Below, in pieces: positions 44,106 to 53,732 of a DNA stretch of 64,000 nt; the first letter of the stretch is position 1; the number at the start of each line of letters is the position of its first letter. Origin of the DNA: Alphaproteobacteria bacterium (GTDB lineage: Bacteria; Pseudomonadota; Alphaproteobacteria; Rhodospirillales; WMHbin7); assembly GCA_015231795.1 (NCBI GenBank), contig JADGAX010000002.1, positions 186,001 to 250,000 of the forward strand, in the 5' to 3' direction. Position numbers and translations under genes: made by a program. The notes below the pieces were generated by a model. The model did not search any database. It had not been told where the DNA came from and was given only the letters and a program-made list of their open reading frames with translations.

Positions 44106-44997
44106 AGCGCTTCTCATCGGCTCCATGGGCAATATCGGCGTTCCGCTATCGAAGCATCTGCGCAAGCAAGGCTGGCAGGTGCTTGAATCGGATCATCATC
44201 CGGCTTGGCGCGATGACTACCTGATGGCTGACATCAATCAGCCGCTGGATTTGCTGCCAGCCTTCGACTGGAAACCGGATGTGGTTTTCCTGCTGGCCGC
44301 CATGGTCAGCAGAGTCACCTGCGAGCAGGCAGGCGGACTGGCGGTCGAGACCAATCTTAAGGGACTTTTCAACGTTCTTGAGCTGTGCAAGCGCTCAAAC
44401 GCCAAATGCGTCTTCTTTTCAACGTCGGAAGTGTATGGGCCGGAATGCGACCCGATGGACGAAGCCATCTCGGACCCCATGCCCAACAATCGTTATGGAT
44501 TGACCAAACTTCTTGGCGAGAAATTGGTTGAATACGAAGTCAGGCAGCACGGCATGAAGGCGGTTATCCTGCGGCCATTCATGATGTATGACGAGAACGA
44601 GGACTTTGGAGACCATCGGTCTGCCATGATTCGCTTTGCCTGGAGGCTGGCGCAAGGTTGGCCAATTGAAGTACATCAGGGAAGCGCGCGCGGCTGGTTC
44701 CATGCCGACGATGCCGTGCGGGCCATTGCCGCCGCAGCCGACTACAACGAATTCTCGATCATCAATATCGGCCATCCGGATATTGTTCCGATAGCCGATT
44801 TGGCCGAGATGGTGCGCACTCAACTAGGGGCCGCCAAGGAACTGGTCAGCATTCGCGACCTGCCCGAGCGCATGACGCTAATCAAGCGCCCGTCGCTCGA
44901 CCGCCAGTCCAAGCTTTTGGGCATTGTGCCACAAGTTTCGCTGTCCGAAGGGGTCGCCCGCGTTTGCCGAACCGCCGTCGAGCGGCTGCAGGCATAG
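44098..44997 (+). CDS. NAD-dependent epimerase/dehydratase
   Basis: Extended SDR, 299 residues from the ATG at 44098 (RKALLIGSMGNIGVPL). The Gly loop here is GSMGNIG. STSEVYG and the YGLTK pair (about residue 140) form the active site. A long upstream extension of the same frame lies inside the MocA gene and is rejected. It is somewhat shorter than typical GalE proteins. Being the last gene of the compact operon that starts at 37264, it presumably acts on the same sugar nucleotide pool. Reaction unknown; 4-epimerase and 4-reductase are both possible. Confidence 0.83.
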   Translation: MRKALLIGSMGNIGVPLSKHLRKQGWQVLESDHHPAWRDDYLMADINQPLDLLPAFDWKPDVVFLLAAMVSRVTCEQAGGLAVETNLKGLFNVLELCKRSNAKCVFFSTSEVYGPECDPMDEAISDPMPNNRYGLTKLLGEKLVEYEVRQHGMKAVILRPFMMYDENEDFGDHRSAMIRFAWRLAQGWPIEVHQGSARGWFHADDAVRAIAAAADYNEFSIINIGHPDIVPIADLAEMVRTQLGAAKELVSIRDLPERMTLIKRPSLDRQSKLLGIVPQVSLSEGVARVCRTAVERLQA

Positions 44998-44999
44998 CA

Positions 45000-46379
45000 A
45001 TGAAACTGAATCTTGCAATGCCCGAACGACTTTTTCGATTTTGCCTTTTGGGCCTTGCAGTCACTTTAATTGCTCTGCCGCTAATTCATCAGGAGTTAGG
45101 GAGCGGTGAAGACTTCCCACTATTTCGTCTGATCGGACTTACCAGATCGCTTTCCTTTGTATTGGGAATTGTAGCTGGCGCGATCTGGCTTTTCGCGCTT
45201 TGGATGGCCGCCGCAAGAAGCGGTCAAGATATCAAGAAGGCAGTACCTTCAAACATTAAACGCCCCATTCTGACGCTTTCACTCTTTCTTCTCCTTGTTT
45301 TCGTCATTGGGCTAGCAGTAACTGATGTTATTATCGGTGCCTTAAGTTCGGATCCGGGGCAAACCATGGCCGGGAGATATATTCGTCTGCGCGAATACCC
45401 TGTCTCCAGTACTTACACGCGCAAGCCCCGACCAAGCATGGCTACCCGACCAGGGTTGAAGCCAGAGTACTCTATCCGTACAGATGCAAACGGTTTTATT
45501 GAACCGGTCAGGCTTCATGACCGGCCGGATATCGTCATCGCCTTTCTCGGCGGTTCCACCACGGAAAATCTTTACCTCGACGAACTGGACCGCTTCCCTT
45601 ATCTCGCCGCGAAAAAGTTGCACGAGAAGACAGGAGTGAAGGTCAACGTCTTGAACGCAGCACAGAGCGCAAATACATCGATTCACAATTTGAATATCCT
45701 GCTCAACAAAGTTGCTCCCGCCAAGCCTGACATTATCGTGTTTATGGAAGCGATCAATGACCTGTCCATGCTTCTGCACGAAGGAAGTTACTGGCCGATA
45801 GCCCACAGCCGATCGCCGATCATCGAGATCGAGGCGAAGAACATTGCTGGAAGATCCCTAATTCATGCGGCAGCGGATTGGTTCAAGCACCCCTTTCCTA
45901 ATCTTAGAGTGCTTTTGCAGAAACCTCTCAAGACTGGCGAGGGTGACGAATTTGCAGCGACACGGCTTACTCCCCGACTCCTTGATGAAGATGCAATGAT
46001 TGCGGCCTTCAAAGGAAATTTGCGACTTTTCGTTCATATGGCTCGCGATTTGGGGTTCCAGCCTGTCTTGATGACCCAGCCAAATATGTTCGGGCCGCTT
46101 GCATCGCAGGAAGTGCGCAGCGCCTATGATAGAATGTCTGTGAGCGGCATAAATTTTGATCGCTATTCTGAGCTTTACGCAGCATTCAACGAATCGATCC
46201 GCCAAGTTGGCGACGAGCTAATTGTCGACATCATCGACCTGGATAGGGAGATGGGCAAGTTGCAGTCAGACTATTTCGATCTCGTCCATTTTGAAACCTC
46301 TGGTTCGCATCGGGCCGCAGAAATCATCTCCAGACATCTTGAGAAGCAGGTAATGCTAATAAAGAAGCGGAATGGCTAA
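45000..46379 (+). CDS. membrane-anchored SGNH/GDSL hydrolase-like protein
   Basis: 459 residues: two or three membrane helices at about residues 10-30, 45-70 and 90-115, then a periplasmic SGNH domain. The nucleophile block is FLGGSTTEN, the Asn block is EAINDLSM and the C-terminal pair is DLVHFETSGSHR, so Ser, Asn, Asp and His are all present. Such proteins add or remove acetyl or other acyl groups on extracellular sugars. ATG at 45000, three bases after the SDR stop. Two more proteins of this type occur (49838, 55664). It overlaps the next glycosyltransferase by 8 bp. Confidence 0.82.
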   Translation: MKLNLAMPERLFRFCLLGLAVTLIALPLIHQELGSGEDFPLFRLIGLTRSLSFVLGIVAGAIWLFALWMAAARSGQDIKKAVPSNIKRPILTLSLFLLLVFVIGLAVTDVIIGALSSDPGQTMAGRYIRLREYPVSSTYTRKPRPSMATRPGLKPEYSIRTDANGFIEPVRLHDRPDIVIAFLGGSTTENLYLDELDRFPYLAAKKLHEKTGVKVNVLNAAQSANTSIHNLNILLNKVAPAKPDIIVFMEAINDLSMLLHEGSYWPIAHSRSPIIEIEAKNIAGRSLIHAAADWFKHPFPNLRVLLQKPLKTGEGDEFAATRLTPRLLDEDAMIAAFKGNLRLFVHMARDLGFQPVLMTQPNMFGPLASQEVRSAYDRMSVSGINFDRYSELYAAFNESIRQVGDELIVDIIDLDREMGKLQSDYFDLVHFETSGSHRAAEIISRHLEKQVMLIKKRNG

Positions 46380-47472
46380 CATCTATATCTGCGCCATCGA
46401 CGACAGCGACACGCTTTCCTACTATCAGGATTGGCGTGACGCGTTTGCCCAGGCAGGTTTCAAGATTGTCAACCTGCGCAATGCGACAAAATGGGATGTC
46501 GTTAAAATTGGGATGCTAGGTCTGCTTAATTGCCAGTGGATAGTTCTTGGCCATTCCAGTTACTACAAACTAAGTGGAGCGACCCGCTATTACCTTAGTC
46601 GCTTGTTGCCAAAACTGGCGGCGAGAAAAGCCTTTTTCCTGGACAACGAATTCCGCCTTTTTCGTGAAAAGATCGCCTTTGCCCAATCAACTGGGGCTGA
46701 AGTCATCGTTTCCCAATTTCCTCAAGACGTAGCGGAATCGTTCTATGGGCCGCACACGGATCTGCACATTCTTTCCTTGCCGCACGCTCTCAATCCCGAC
46801 GTTTTCAAGCCAGGCCCCCATGCCCAGCTTCGCCCGATCGACGTTGGCAGCAGATCGCACGACTTTGCCTTCTATCTAGGCGACCGGGACCGGCAGAATG
46901 CTCTTTGCTTCACGCAACATCTGCAAGATATCCCAGACCTAAAAATCGATATTTCGACGGACGCCAACAGCCGTTTTACCCGAGCGCAATGGGCGGCGTT
47001 CTTGCAGTCGTGCAAGATGACGATCGCCTCCGAGGCTGGTTCAAGTTTTATTGAATATGACGACCGAACAAGGTTTGCCGTTAATGATTTCCTAGAAGCG
47101 AACCCCGGCGCATCGTTCAATGACGTCTTCGATAGGTTTTTTGCCAACTATGCAAATCCCGTCTCCGGCAAGATCATCTCGCCGCGGCACTTTGACGCCG
47201 CGGGCACCAAGACATGCCAAATTCTTATGGAAGGGCGCTACAACGACATTCTTTTGCCCAGTGTTCATTACATTCCGCTAAAGCGCGATCTGTCCAACCA
47301 GGCGGATGTTATTGAAATGATGCGCAACCCCGACCTGAGTTGGCGCATTGCCGAACAGGCATACAACCATATTCTTTCCGCGCACACCTACCAGAAGAGA
47401 GTTGCCACTTTCTTGGGTTTACTTGAAGGGTTGCGTCCAATCCGGGCTGATTTGCGGAGAAATGCCTCGTGA
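46372..47472 (+). CDS. glycosyltransferase, CgeB/GT1-like
   Basis: GT-B-type glycosyltransferase, 366 residues. The C-terminal half is characteristic: SCKMTIASEAGSSF, KIISPRHFDAAGTKTCQILMEGRYNDIL and VHYIPLKRDLSNQADVIE, the order seen in CgeB/DUF3880-type glycosyltransferases. No signal or membrane segment, so cytoplasmic. Coupled by overlaps to the SGNH gene before it (8 bp) and the GT4 gene after it (4 bp, GTGA). Donor and acceptor unknown. Confidence 0.82.
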   Translation: MANIYICAIDDSDTLSYYQDWRDAFAQAGFKIVNLRNATKWDVVKIGMLGLLNCQWIVLGHSSYYKLSGATRYYLSRLLPKLAARKAFFLDNEFRLFREKIAFAQSTGAEVIVSQFPQDVAESFYGPHTDLHILSLPHALNPDVFKPGPHAQLRPIDVGSRSHDFAFYLGDRDRQNALCFTQHLQDIPDLKIDISTDANSRFTRAQWAAFLQSCKMTIASEAGSSFIEYDDRTRFAVNDFLEANPGASFNDVFDRFFANYANPVSGKIISPRHFDAAGTKTCQILMEGRYNDILLPSVHYIPLKRDLSNQADVIEMMRNPDLSWRIAEQAYNHILSAHTYQKRVATFLGLLEGLRPIRADLRRNAS

Positions 47473-48545
47473 AACTGCGCCTAGCCATGAACATTAATTC
47501 CATTGCTGGCGCTTATGGCGGCGGCAATATCTTTGCGAACTTTGTCGAGCGCGCTATGCAGGCCCATGGACACGAGGTTTTTCGTTCCCTTGTCCCAGGG
47601 CTTGATCTAATTCTTATCGTTTCATCCAATTACCACCCTGCCACCTCCTCTTTCTCCGTGCAGGACATCTTGGCCTATCGGGAAGCAAATCCGCAGACGG
47701 TGGTTTTGCATCGCGTCAACACCTCGGACGAGGCGCGCGGCGTCAATGGTGGCCTTAACCAAGCGGTCCAGTTTGCATTTACGGCAGCCGATCATGTGGT
47801 GTTTGTCAGTCAGTTTATCCGAGATCTCTTCATCAGTCATGGGTATGACCCCCAACGGCCCCACTCCATCATCACAACCGGATCTGACGAAAGGATTTTC
47901 TATCCTGATGTCAATTCAGACTGGGTGGTGGATACCCCCCTGCGAATAGTGACACACCACTGGTCAAACAACTACCTGAAGGGTTTTGACATTTATCAGC
48001 GCCTTGATGAAATGCTGGCGCAATCGTCATTCAGGCAACGTTTCTCCTTTACCTGCATTGGTCGTCTACCAATCGGAGTCCAACTGAGCAATTCGACGGT
48101 ATTGCCACCATTGCCACCCAGCGATCTCGGCAGCACCCTACGGCAGCACCATGTCTATCTTTCGGCCGCCCGCTATGAAGCCGCAGGGAACCACTTTATA
48201 GAAGGCATGCGGTGCGGCCTGCCCATTCTGTATTTGAATAGTGGCTCGCTACCGGAATATGCCGCCCCCTTTGGTCTTGGTTTCACGCTGAATTCTTTTC
48301 CAGATCGCCTTGCCGAAATGCCCATCCGCTATGCCGAACTTAGAGCCAAGGCGCTGCAGTGCCCTTATACCGCCGATTTGATGACTAATAACTATGTGTC
48401 GCTTATGCTTAGGCTTGTTGAGGAAAGGCGATGCCGCCCGCTTGCCTCGCCTTCCTTCTCAACCCTGGCTCACTATCGGTTGACAAAGGCGCGCAGAAAA
48501 TTAGGGCGAATACGTCGCCGTTTGTGCAAACTCATTTGCGGGTGA
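47469..48545 (+). CDS. GT4-like glycosyltransferase
   Basis: Glycosyltransferase of 358 residues, GTG start overlapping the previous stop. Clear paralog of the reverse-strand protein at 1242-2261: both have a Gly-Gly-Gly-Asn loop near the N-terminus (AYGGGNIFANF here), VLHRVN, IVTHHW, LKGFDIYQRLDEML and YLNSGSLPEYAAPFG. The C-terminal block HFIEGMRCGLPI is the donor helix. The two copies are 46 kb apart on opposite strands, so they probably came from an old duplication and may use related donors. Confidence 0.87.
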   Translation: MKLRLAMNINSIAGAYGGGNIFANFVERAMQAHGHEVFRSLVPGLDLILIVSSNYHPATSSFSVQDILAYREANPQTVVLHRVNTSDEARGVNGGLNQAVQFAFTAADHVVFVSQFIRDLFISHGYDPQRPHSIITTGSDERIFYPDVNSDWVVDTPLRIVTHHWSNNYLKGFDIYQRLDEMLAQSSFRQRFSFTCIGRLPIGVQLSNSTVLPPLPPSDLGSTLRQHHVYLSAARYEAAGNHFIEGMRCGLPILYLNSGSLPEYAAPFGLGFTLNSFPDRLAEMPIRYAELRAKALQCPYTADLMTNNYVSLMLRLVEERRCRPLASPSFSTLAHYRLTKARRKLGRIRRRLCKLICG

Positions 48546-48549
48546 TGCG

Positions 48550-49668
48550 ATGCTGAGACGTGTCAAACGCCGATTGGCAACGAGCTATGCCGACCTGAAA
48601 CAGGTTTTCTTTCCGCAACCTTGTTTTCCAATTACTCTTGTTTCGGATGGCGCGGATTGGGCGCTGGATCGCGTGGCGCAAGATATCTTAAGGGGGCTTG
48701 AGGTAATCCATCCAGGAATGGCGACAATCTCGTCATCGATTTCCCACCATAGAAATTCTACCGTCCATTTCATGAGCCGCAATCTCTGGAATGGACGAGG
48801 AGGTGGTCTTCACCCATCGAACCGTGCCGTTGTCTTTTCATTGCATGGCCAGCCGGATGATAGCCCCGGCTTGGCAGAAGAAATTTCATCCTTCGTGGGC
48901 AGCCTTCGCCGCATTTCGCTAGTAGCGACATGCAATGAGACATTACGTCTTAGATTGCTTCAATGGGGCATTCCCAAAGACAAGCTGGCCATCATTCCGC
49001 ATGCAGTTGATTGCTCTTTGCTTAGACCTTGTGACAACAAACATAGGCAGACTATTCGCCAGGAACTCGGAATCCCTCACGACAGCTTTTGCATTGGTTC
49101 CTTCCAGAAGGACGGAGAGGGATGGGAAGCGGGTATGGTCCCCAAGCTCGTAAAGGGACCAGATCTCTTTCTGGCCACGATCGAAAACGTTGCAAAGCGG
49201 GTGCCTTTGTTTGTTCTTTTGACGGGGCCTGCCCGCGGTTACGTCAAGGCAGGACTGGATCGAATCGGCGTTCCCTATCGTCATGTCATGGTGGAGCGCT
49301 ACGAGGATATTGTCCCATGCCATCAGGCAATCGATCTTTATCTGGTGAGTTCGCGAGATGAGGGAGGGCCGCTTGCTTCTCTGGAAGCCTTGGCCTGCGC
49401 CACGCCCGTCGTCAGCACTCCCGTCGGCATGCTCAAGGATCTCATTCGCAATAATTTTGACGGCGTAATTGCTGAGAGTTTTGACCCACTGGAACTGTCC
49501 GGCATCGTCATCGCGCTTTATGAGGCTCCAGAGGAGCGCAAGCGCATCGGCAACCGGGGCAGGGACCTTGCCCTGACAATCGATCTTGTCCCCGTTGCCC
49601 GACAATGGTGGGAAAAAGTCTATGCGCCCCAGTTGATGGCATTGGGCCGACTTGATACAATACGTTAG
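48550..49668 (+). CDS. family 4 glycosyltransferase
   Basis: Retaining GT-B glycosyltransferase, 372 residues. The GT4 donor block is clear: LYLVSSRDEGGPLASLEALACATPVVSTPVGMLKDLI (about residues 255-295), with the E-x7-E pair. IIPHAVDCSLLRP matches the interdomain strand of the family. A 169-base gap with no gene separates it from the next membrane protein. I see no reliable promoter in that gap. Donor and acceptor unknown. Confidence 0.9.
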   Translation: MLRRVKRRLATSYADLKQVFFPQPCFPITLVSDGADWALDRVAQDILRGLEVIHPGMATISSSISHHRNSTVHFMSRNLWNGRGGGLHPSNRAVVFSLHGQPDDSPGLAEEISSFVGSLRRISLVATCNETLRLRLLQWGIPKDKLAIIPHAVDCSLLRPCDNKHRQTIRQELGIPHDSFCIGSFQKDGEGWEAGMVPKLVKGPDLFLATIENVAKRVPLFVLLTGPARGYVKAGLDRIGVPYRHVMVERYEDIVPCHQAIDLYLVSSRDEGGPLASLEALACATPVVSTPVGMLKDLIRNNFDGVIAESFDPLELSGIVIALYEAPEERKRIGNRGRDLALTIDLVPVARQWWEKVYAPQLMALGRLDTIR

Positions 49669-49837
49669 GCGCAAGATGATCACTGTTAGTCGGCGCTGAC
49701 GGGCGAAAAGCCGAAGGACAAGTTTCATCACGCTGGCGGGGACGCAGTCATTTTGAACCTTTTTGGATGACTTTTCTTTTGACCAAGCGAGCCGATGCGA
49801 ATGACGTCCCGCGACAAAATAGCCCTGCAATATATCC

Positions 49838-51295
49838 ATGAATCCGTTTGCCCTCTTTGCCGTGTTATTGGCAAATAGATTGCGCCGCGCCCTCCCTCTA
49901 ATCCGGCTGGGATTGACCGCCTTGGGGCTTTCGGGTCTAGGGGCTGTCGGTCTTGCCTCTCGATTTGGATTTGGCGATCCCCAATTTGGCCCACTTGAGC
50001 AGGCGGCTTTGGTGGATAGTGGGTTGTTGCTGGCGGCGGCTGGCCTTACCTTTGTCGGCCCAATTCAACAACAGCTAAAAACCTCCTTCCTGGTTATTCT
50101 TCGTCTTGGGCTTGGACTTGTAGCGCTTCTTGCCTTTGCCGTCCCAGCAGTTATTGCACCCAGCCCTGAATTTCCCATCGATCCAAATCGCATGTGGCTT
50201 TACGTAACCCTGCCATGCGCTCTAGGCATCTTTGCGATGGCGATGGCCTTACTCCCTCGGACAATCCGCATTCAACTCATCATCTTTCTGTCTTTAGTCG
50301 CCCTTATGGAATTAGGGACCAGGGCAGTTGGCTATTTTTCAGGGCCAGCCTCTTCGGGCGGAGCAAGCGCCGCCGTTTCGGTAGAGGGTACGTATTACAG
50401 CGGGTATTTCGAATACGATTCGTTGTTGGGGTATCGCGGCCGCGCAAACCGCGAAAGCCGTTCAATCCGTCGGCAAGGCGAGCATACGATCTACGATGTC
50501 CGCTACACAATCGGGCCGGAAGGGTTTCGCGAAACGCCTCAGGCCAACAGCGGACAAAAGACCTTCGCGGCCTTTTTCGGCGATTCCTTTACGGTTGGCG
50601 AGGGCGTTGAAGATGATGAGACCCTGCCTGCTCAGTTTTCCAAGCTGCTCCCGCAGCTGAAGGGATATAATTACGGTTTCCATGGCTATGGGCCGCAGCA
50701 AATGCTGGCGCTTCTCAACGCAGGCGACCGACTGACTGCTATTGCCGAAAGAGAAGGCTACGCTTTTTACCTGTATCTACCGTCGCACATTTTGCGCCTG
50801 AAGGGCTCACTTCAAGTTCAGGCATGGGGCCATCACATGCCACGCTACATTCTGGATTCCGAAGGCCAACTAAAGTTGGCTGCCAACTTCACAACAGGCA
50901 GGCCCGTTTTCGCGGCCCTTTATCCTCTACTGGTTCGTAGCCGCGTTTTGAAGCTAATGAAATTTGACCCTTGGGCGACAATTTCAGAATCTGACGAATA
51001 CCTTGCCGCCGCTGTCTTCCAGCAGGCCTGCGCGCGCTTTGCTGAACGTTTTGTCTCCAAAGGCTGTACCGTTGTCTTCTTTCCTGGATCGCAAGACGAA
51101 GCGAAGCGCCTGACTCCCCGCCTGCGTGAAGTGGGAGTGAATTCCGTGGATCTGAGCTCCGCCTGGGGGTCGGTAGAAAATAGCGCGTGGCGAATTCAAG
51201 GCGACGGTCACGCAACAGCGCTAGGTTATCGGGATATCGCAGAAAGGCTTTCCCGCCTTGTAAATGGTTCCACCCGTCAGCCATTAGCCCAATGA
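49838..51295 (+). CDS. multi-pass membrane protein with SGNH-like domain
   Basis: 485 residues: about five hydrophobic segments in residues 20-170, then a predicted periplasmic SGNH hydrolase domain. FFGDSFTVGEGVEDDET (about residue 245) is the nucleophile block and GDGHATALGY near the C-terminus carries the Asp and His. The layout resembles the acyl-handling partners of MBOAT acyltransferases (AlgX/AlgJ-like). It stands apart in its own transcription unit, with 169 bases before it and 61 after. May act on the same modification as 45000 and 55664. Confidence 0.78.
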   Translation: MNPFALFAVLLANRLRRALPLIRLGLTALGLSGLGAVGLASRFGFGDPQFGPLEQAALVDSGLLLAAAGLTFVGPIQQQLKTSFLVILRLGLGLVALLAFAVPAVIAPSPEFPIDPNRMWLYVTLPCALGIFAMAMALLPRTIRIQLIIFLSLVALMELGTRAVGYFSGPASSGGASAAVSVEGTYYSGYFEYDSLLGYRGRANRESRSIRRQGEHTIYDVRYTIGPEGFRETPQANSGQKTFAAFFGDSFTVGEGVEDDETLPAQFSKLLPQLKGYNYGFHGYGPQQMLALLNAGDRLTAIAEREGYAFYLYLPSHILRLKGSLQVQAWGHHMPRYILDSEGQLKLAANFTTGRPVFAALYPLLVRSRVLKLMKFDPWATISESDEYLAAAVFQQACARFAERFVSKGCTVVFFPGSQDEAKRLTPRLREVGVNSVDLSSAWGSVENSAWRIQGDGHATALGYRDIAERLSRLVNGSTRQPLAQ

Positions 51296-51356
51296 TCCTG
51301 TGCCCAAAGCAAGTTCATCTTTTTAAACAGATTGCCCACCATGAGGGTGTTGGATT

Positions 51357-52574
51357 ATGAGTTTCTCCCGCTTGACCCGTAGTTTTCTTCGTCGCGCCTT
51401 AGGACGATCAGCTCCTGCCCTGCCCGTGGCTTTGTCTAGCAGCGAGCTATCCCTCACCCACCTTCCCGCGCCAACAGAAGAGCCGGAATTTCATAAGATA
51501 TCCACGAGCGGCAGAATTGTTCCTATTTATCCGTCCTATCGCTACGGCCTTAAACGCGGATGGCTATATTATTCTTCGCTCTCCGCGCTGAACGATCTCA
51601 TGCAACGCGAGCTTTTACCCAAGGAAGGAGTTGAGTTTCTAGCCCTTACCTCAGGGACGAGAACGTTGACTATGCCTCTTGGTGAAGTGGACCAGATGGC
51701 AAAGGCGTGGATCGAACCCTATGCCGACTTGTTCATTGGCGGAATCCTCCCCCCCAGTAGCGGAGCCATGCTTGATCCCGGAGATCCAACGTTGGTAGCC
51801 GCCAAAAGCGCGATGGCCGTGGGTTATCGGCAAATCATGGAAAAAGTCAAACGCACGACAGACATCTCAATGTCCGATCTGTGCGGCCATGATCTCCTGG
51901 AAATTGGCTTTAACGATGGCCTGTCCTGCCTCGCCTGGGAAGAACTTGGTTTTCGAGTTACGGCCATAGACAATGGATATGGCATCGGTGCGCACGATCC
52001 CGCCGCTCCCTTCATCCAAAAACGCTTAGGGGGGCGGGCAGCATTTCAATTTGGCGACGTCGTAAAGGGCTTGGCGTTTTCCAACGGAGCCTTTTCCGTC
52101 ATCGTTTCGACGAGCGTTCTCGAGCATATTTTGGATCTTCCCGCCGCCCTCAAGGAAATGCACAGGCTGTTGGCGGACGACGGCATCATGATTCACTCTT
52201 ATCATCCCTATTTTGGCCCGGATGGCGGCCACGCCCAAACGATTCCGGATTTTCCGTGGGGCCATGTCAGGCTTTCGCTGAACGACTATTCTGCCTATCT
52301 TGATGATTTCCGACCTCATGAGGCGGAGGTTGCCAAACAATTCCTTTCCGAAGGTCTTCACCGCTCGTATCCGATAGCCTCCATGCAGACCGTGCTGGCC
52401 GCTAGCGGCTTCGAACTCCTCCTCTGGCGAGAAGATGCAGCAAGCCAGGAAAAGCTCATAGGCTTGTGTCCACAAGTCTGTTATGAAGCCCAACAAGCCT
52501 ACCCGGGCGTGTCTTTGAGAGATCTTATTGCACGCAATATATTTTTTATCGCCCGCAAAAGCAAAATCGACTAA
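51357..52574 (+). CDS. SAM-dependent methyltransferase
   Basis: 405-residue protein with an N-terminal extension of about 170 residues of unclear role, then a class I methyltransferase core: LLEIGFNDGLSCLAWEELGF is motif I (D/E-x-G-x-x-x-G form) and VIVSTSVLEHILDLPAALKEM is the later block. The ATG has GAGGGTG seven bases upstream. The extension contains LYYSSLSALNDLMQREL and no recognised domain. In this locus a sugar or glycolipid O-methyltransferase is likely. Followed 30 bases later by the aminotransferase. Confidence 0.8.
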   Translation: MSFSRLTRSFLRRALGRSAPALPVALSSSELSLTHLPAPTEEPEFHKISTSGRIVPIYPSYRYGLKRGWLYYSSLSALNDLMQRELLPKEGVEFLALTSGTRTLTMPLGEVDQMAKAWIEPYADLFIGGILPPSSGAMLDPGDPTLVAAKSAMAVGYRQIMEKVKRTTDISMSDLCGHDLLEIGFNDGLSCLAWEELGFRVTAIDNGYGIGAHDPAAPFIQKRLGGRAAFQFGDVVKGLAFSNGAFSVIVSTSVLEHILDLPAALKEMHRLLADDGIMIHSYHPYFGPDGGHAQTIPDFPWGHVRLSLNDYSAYLDDFRPHEAEVAKQFLSEGLHRSYPIASMQTVLAASGFELLLWREDAASQEKLIGLCPQVCYEAQQAYPGVSLRDLIARNIFFIARKSKID

Positions 52575-52604
52575 AATTGTCTTTTTCATCAACTGTCCGG
52601 CAAA

Positions 52605-53732
52605 ATGATCCCTGTCAACGAACCCTGGCTTGAAGAGAGCGACCTAGCCAACATCACAGACTGCGTACGCACCGGCTGGATTTCATCCGCTGGAACATAT
52701 ATTGAATCCTTTGAGCGCGGCTGGGCTGCCTATTGCGGCAGAAAGCACGGTATTGCCGTTGCCAATGGAACCGTTGCGTTAGACCTTGCCGTTGCCGCCC
52801 TTTCGCTGGAGAAGGGGTCGGAAGTCATCCTGCCTAGCTTTACCATCATTTCTTGCGTCACGGCTCTGCTCAATCACGGCTTGGTGCCGGTTCTCGTGGA
52901 TTGCGATCCAGATACTTGGTGCATGGATGTCGAGCATGTTGCCTCCAAGATAACGTTGCGCACCAAGGCTATAATGCCGGTTCATATCTATGGTCATCCG
53001 GTAGACATGGATCCGCTGCTTGACCTTGCGGATAAATATGGTCTCGCCATCATTGAGGATGCCGCCGAGGTTCATGGCTCAGAATATTTGAGTAAGCGTG
53101 GAGCCACGAGCGAGTGGAAGCGCTGCGGGTCGTTCGGTGAATTCAGCTGCTTCAGCTTTTACGCCAATAAGATCGTTACGACCGGTGAAGGTGGCATGGT
53201 TTTGACGGACGATGATCGGCTCGCCGAACGCGCCCGATCCATCCGCAATCTTTGTTTTGGCCCGCAACGTTTTTTGCACCGTGAGCTTGGCTACAATTAC
53301 CGGCTAACGAACATGCAGGCCGCCTTGGGCGTGGCCCAGCTTGGCCGCATCGACCGCATTCTTGAACGCAAGGCTTGGCTGGGACGAAGCTATGCGGAGG
53401 GCCTGTCTGGAATAGAGGGCCTGCAGCTTCCTGTCGAGCGCGCCTGGGCAAAAAATGTCTGGTGGATGTTTGGGGTTGTGCTGGACGACGGCATTCCATT
53501 CGATGCTTCCGCCTTTGCGGAGAAACTGAAGAATTTGGGGGTCGACACCAGACCGTTCTTTCAGGGCATGCACTTACAGCCCGCCCTTCTTGATCGCGGA
53601 CTGTTCGAAGGGGAGAGCTATCCTGTCACCGAGCGAATATCAAGACGTGGCCTCTATCTGCCCTCCGGTCTCAAGATGACGCAAGATCAGATGCGCGCCG
53701 TCTGCTCAGCCGTCCGCGAGGCCTTGTCATGA
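52605..53732 (+). CDS. DegT-family aminotransferase, perosamine-synthase-like
   Basis: PLP-dependent sugar aminotransferase of 375 residues. IPVNEPWLEESDL, the phrase RTGWISSAGTYI and SFTIISCVTALL closely match GDP-perosamine synthase (Per/RfbE) and relatives. IMPVHIYGHPVDMDP and EDAAEVHGSEY are also characteristic. The Schiff-base Lys lies in FYANKIVTTGEGG (about residue 188). It would convert GDP-4-keto-6-deoxymannose, or a similar 4-keto sugar, to a 4-amino sugar. No GDP-mannose 4,6-dehydratase is in the window. It overlaps the next methyltransferase by 4 bp (ATGA). Confidence 0.9.
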   Translation: MIPVNEPWLEESDLANITDCVRTGWISSAGTYIESFERGWAAYCGRKHGIAVANGTVALDLAVAALSLEKGSEVILPSFTIISCVTALLNHGLVPVLVDCDPDTWCMDVEHVASKITLRTKAIMPVHIYGHPVDMDPLLDLADKYGLAIIEDAAEVHGSEYLSKRGATSEWKRCGSFGEFSCFSFYANKIVTTGEGGMVLTDDDRLAERARSIRNLCFGPQRFLHRELGYNYRLTNMQAALGVAQLGRIDRILERKAWLGRSYAEGLSGIEGLQLPVERAWAKNVWWMFGVVLDDGIPFDASAFAEKLKNLGVDTRPFFQGMHLQPALLDRGLFEGESYPVTERISRRGLYLPSGLKMTQDQMRAVCSAVREALS

